64,000 bases of DNA from Flexivirga aerilata. GTDB taxonomy: Bacteria; Actinomycetota; Actinomycetes; Actinomycetales; Dermatophilaceae. Below are positions 63,518 to 64,000 of this stretch, in pieces (the first letter of the stretch is position 1; every line of letters begins with the position of its first letter). The stretch spans positions 1 to 64,000 of the forward strand of contig NZ_JABENB010000001.1 of the NCBI RefSeq assembly GCF_013002715.1, read 5' to 3'. Made by a program: the position numbers and the translations under genes. The notes under the pieces were generated by a model that was not told the DNA's origin, did not search any database, and saw only the letters and a list, made by a program, of their open reading frames with translations.

Positions 63518-64000
63518 CTGGCTCCTTGCACGCTGTAGCTGCGGGCGGCGACCCGCACCACCCGGTCGACGAAGATCGACGGGGTCACGACGGCCTCCGG
63601 GTCGAGCGAGCCGAGCGGCACGGTCTCGCTCACCTGCACGATCGTCGTGGTCGCGGCGGTCGCCATGACCGGCCCGAAGTTGCGGGCGGTCTTGCGATAG
63701 ACGAGATTGCCCATGGGGTCGGCCCGGTATGCCGAGACCAGCGCGTAGTCGCCCTTGATCGGAAACTCCAGCAGGTAGTCGCGCCCGTCGATGCGGCGCA
63801 GCTCCTTGCCCTCGGCGAGCGGCGTGCCGACCGCGGTCGGTGAGTAGAACGCGCCGATCCCCGCCCCGGCGGCGCGCATGCGCTCGGCGAGGTTGCCCTG
63901 CGGGACGACCTCCAGCTCCACCGCGCCCGACCGGTAGAGCTCGTCGAAGACGTAGGAGTCGGCCTGCCGCGGGAAGGAGCAGATCACCTTGCGCACCCGA
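63514..64000 (-). CDS. scoA: 3-oxoacid CoA-transferase, subunit A (5' truncated)
   Basis: The C-terminal ~160 residues of the alpha subunit, running off the right edge. CSFPRQADSYVFDELYRSGA, GAFYSPTAVGTPLAEGKELR and NLVYRKTARNFGPVMATAAT are typical of SCOT alpha subunits. The N-terminal part (with GGFGxxG) lies beyond 64000, so any start inside the window is false. Coupled to scoB by a 4-base overlap. Confidence 0.9.
   Translation of the reverse strand, partial: RVRKVICSFPRQADSYVFDELYRSGAVELEVVPQGNLAERMRAAGAGIGAFYSPTAVGTPLAEGKELRRIDGRDYLLEFPIKGDYALVSAYRADPMGNLVYRKTARNFGPVMATAATTTIVQVSETVPLGSLDPEAVVTPSIFVDRVVRVAARSYSVQGAR

Overview
The window is chromosomal DNA of a high-GC Gram-positive bacterium. 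Gene order (metG-tatD-rpf-rsmA-ispE; glmU-prs-rplY-pth-mfd-mazG-eno-ftsB-DUF501-ppx), an Rpf lipoprotein, a Pmt-type protein mannosyltransferase and the 16S 5' end all point to Actinomycetota, most likely Micrococcales (Dermacoccaceae or Intrasporangiaceae-like). The family assignment is inference. Most genes are housekeeping, and there is no phage, IS element or CRISPR array.

Layout. 1-573: 5' end of a 16S rRNA gene on the minus strand with its leader and promoter. 574-5272: cystathionine beta-synthase, an SGNH hydrolase, a HIT protein, a thiolase and a small orphan. 5273-5630: tandem palindromic repeats and a perfect terminator between convergent genes. 5631-8309: a Bax-inhibitor-1 family membrane protein and a frameshifted membrane exporter divergent from a MarR regulator with a perfect operator. 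8334-11740: a tRNA with leucine anticodon, ppx-DUF501-ftsB and eno. 11864-18273: accessory block with a LysR/threonine-dehydratase divergon, a sulfonate operon (ssuD-ssuC and a fused ssuB-ssuA) and pyrE. 18274-30357: a duplicated mazG tail with hairpins, mazG, a SurA-like lipoprotein, mfd, pth, a CopB-type ATPase under a CsoR-type operator, rplY, prs and glmU. 30559-35487: a probable LacI-controlled catabolic operon (nitrilase-family hydrolase, APC permease, amidohydrolase). 35571-39062: a patatin, tRNA-Gln, a TetR regulator, and VOC-tam divergent from MarR with paired operators. 39072-46579: ABC-F, ispE, rsmA, rpf, tatD, metG. 46699-51789: DUF4126, a small membrane protein, a CaiB/acyl-CoA dehydrogenase/TetR operon and a second membrane exporter. 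51862-64000: DUF2079, rsmI, pmt, a lone mraY, two bacterial-PH proteins, an AI-2E family transporter, DUF1345, a secreted S53 peptidase and a CoA-transferase cut by the window edge.

Recurring logic. Several regulators are divergent from the operon they probably control, with a visible palindrome between them (MarR, LysR, LacI, MarR, TetR). Operons often use 4-base ATGA/GTGA overlaps.

Most unusual features: (i) a 7-base word, GTATGNC, that recurs roughly 90 times on both strands by eye; (ii) gene-end elements in which a short word, different at each locus, is repeated in both orientations; (iii) one open frame joining the sulfonate ABC ATPase, a membrane segment and the substrate-binding domain; (iv) a leucine-anticodon tRNA with a short variable loop.
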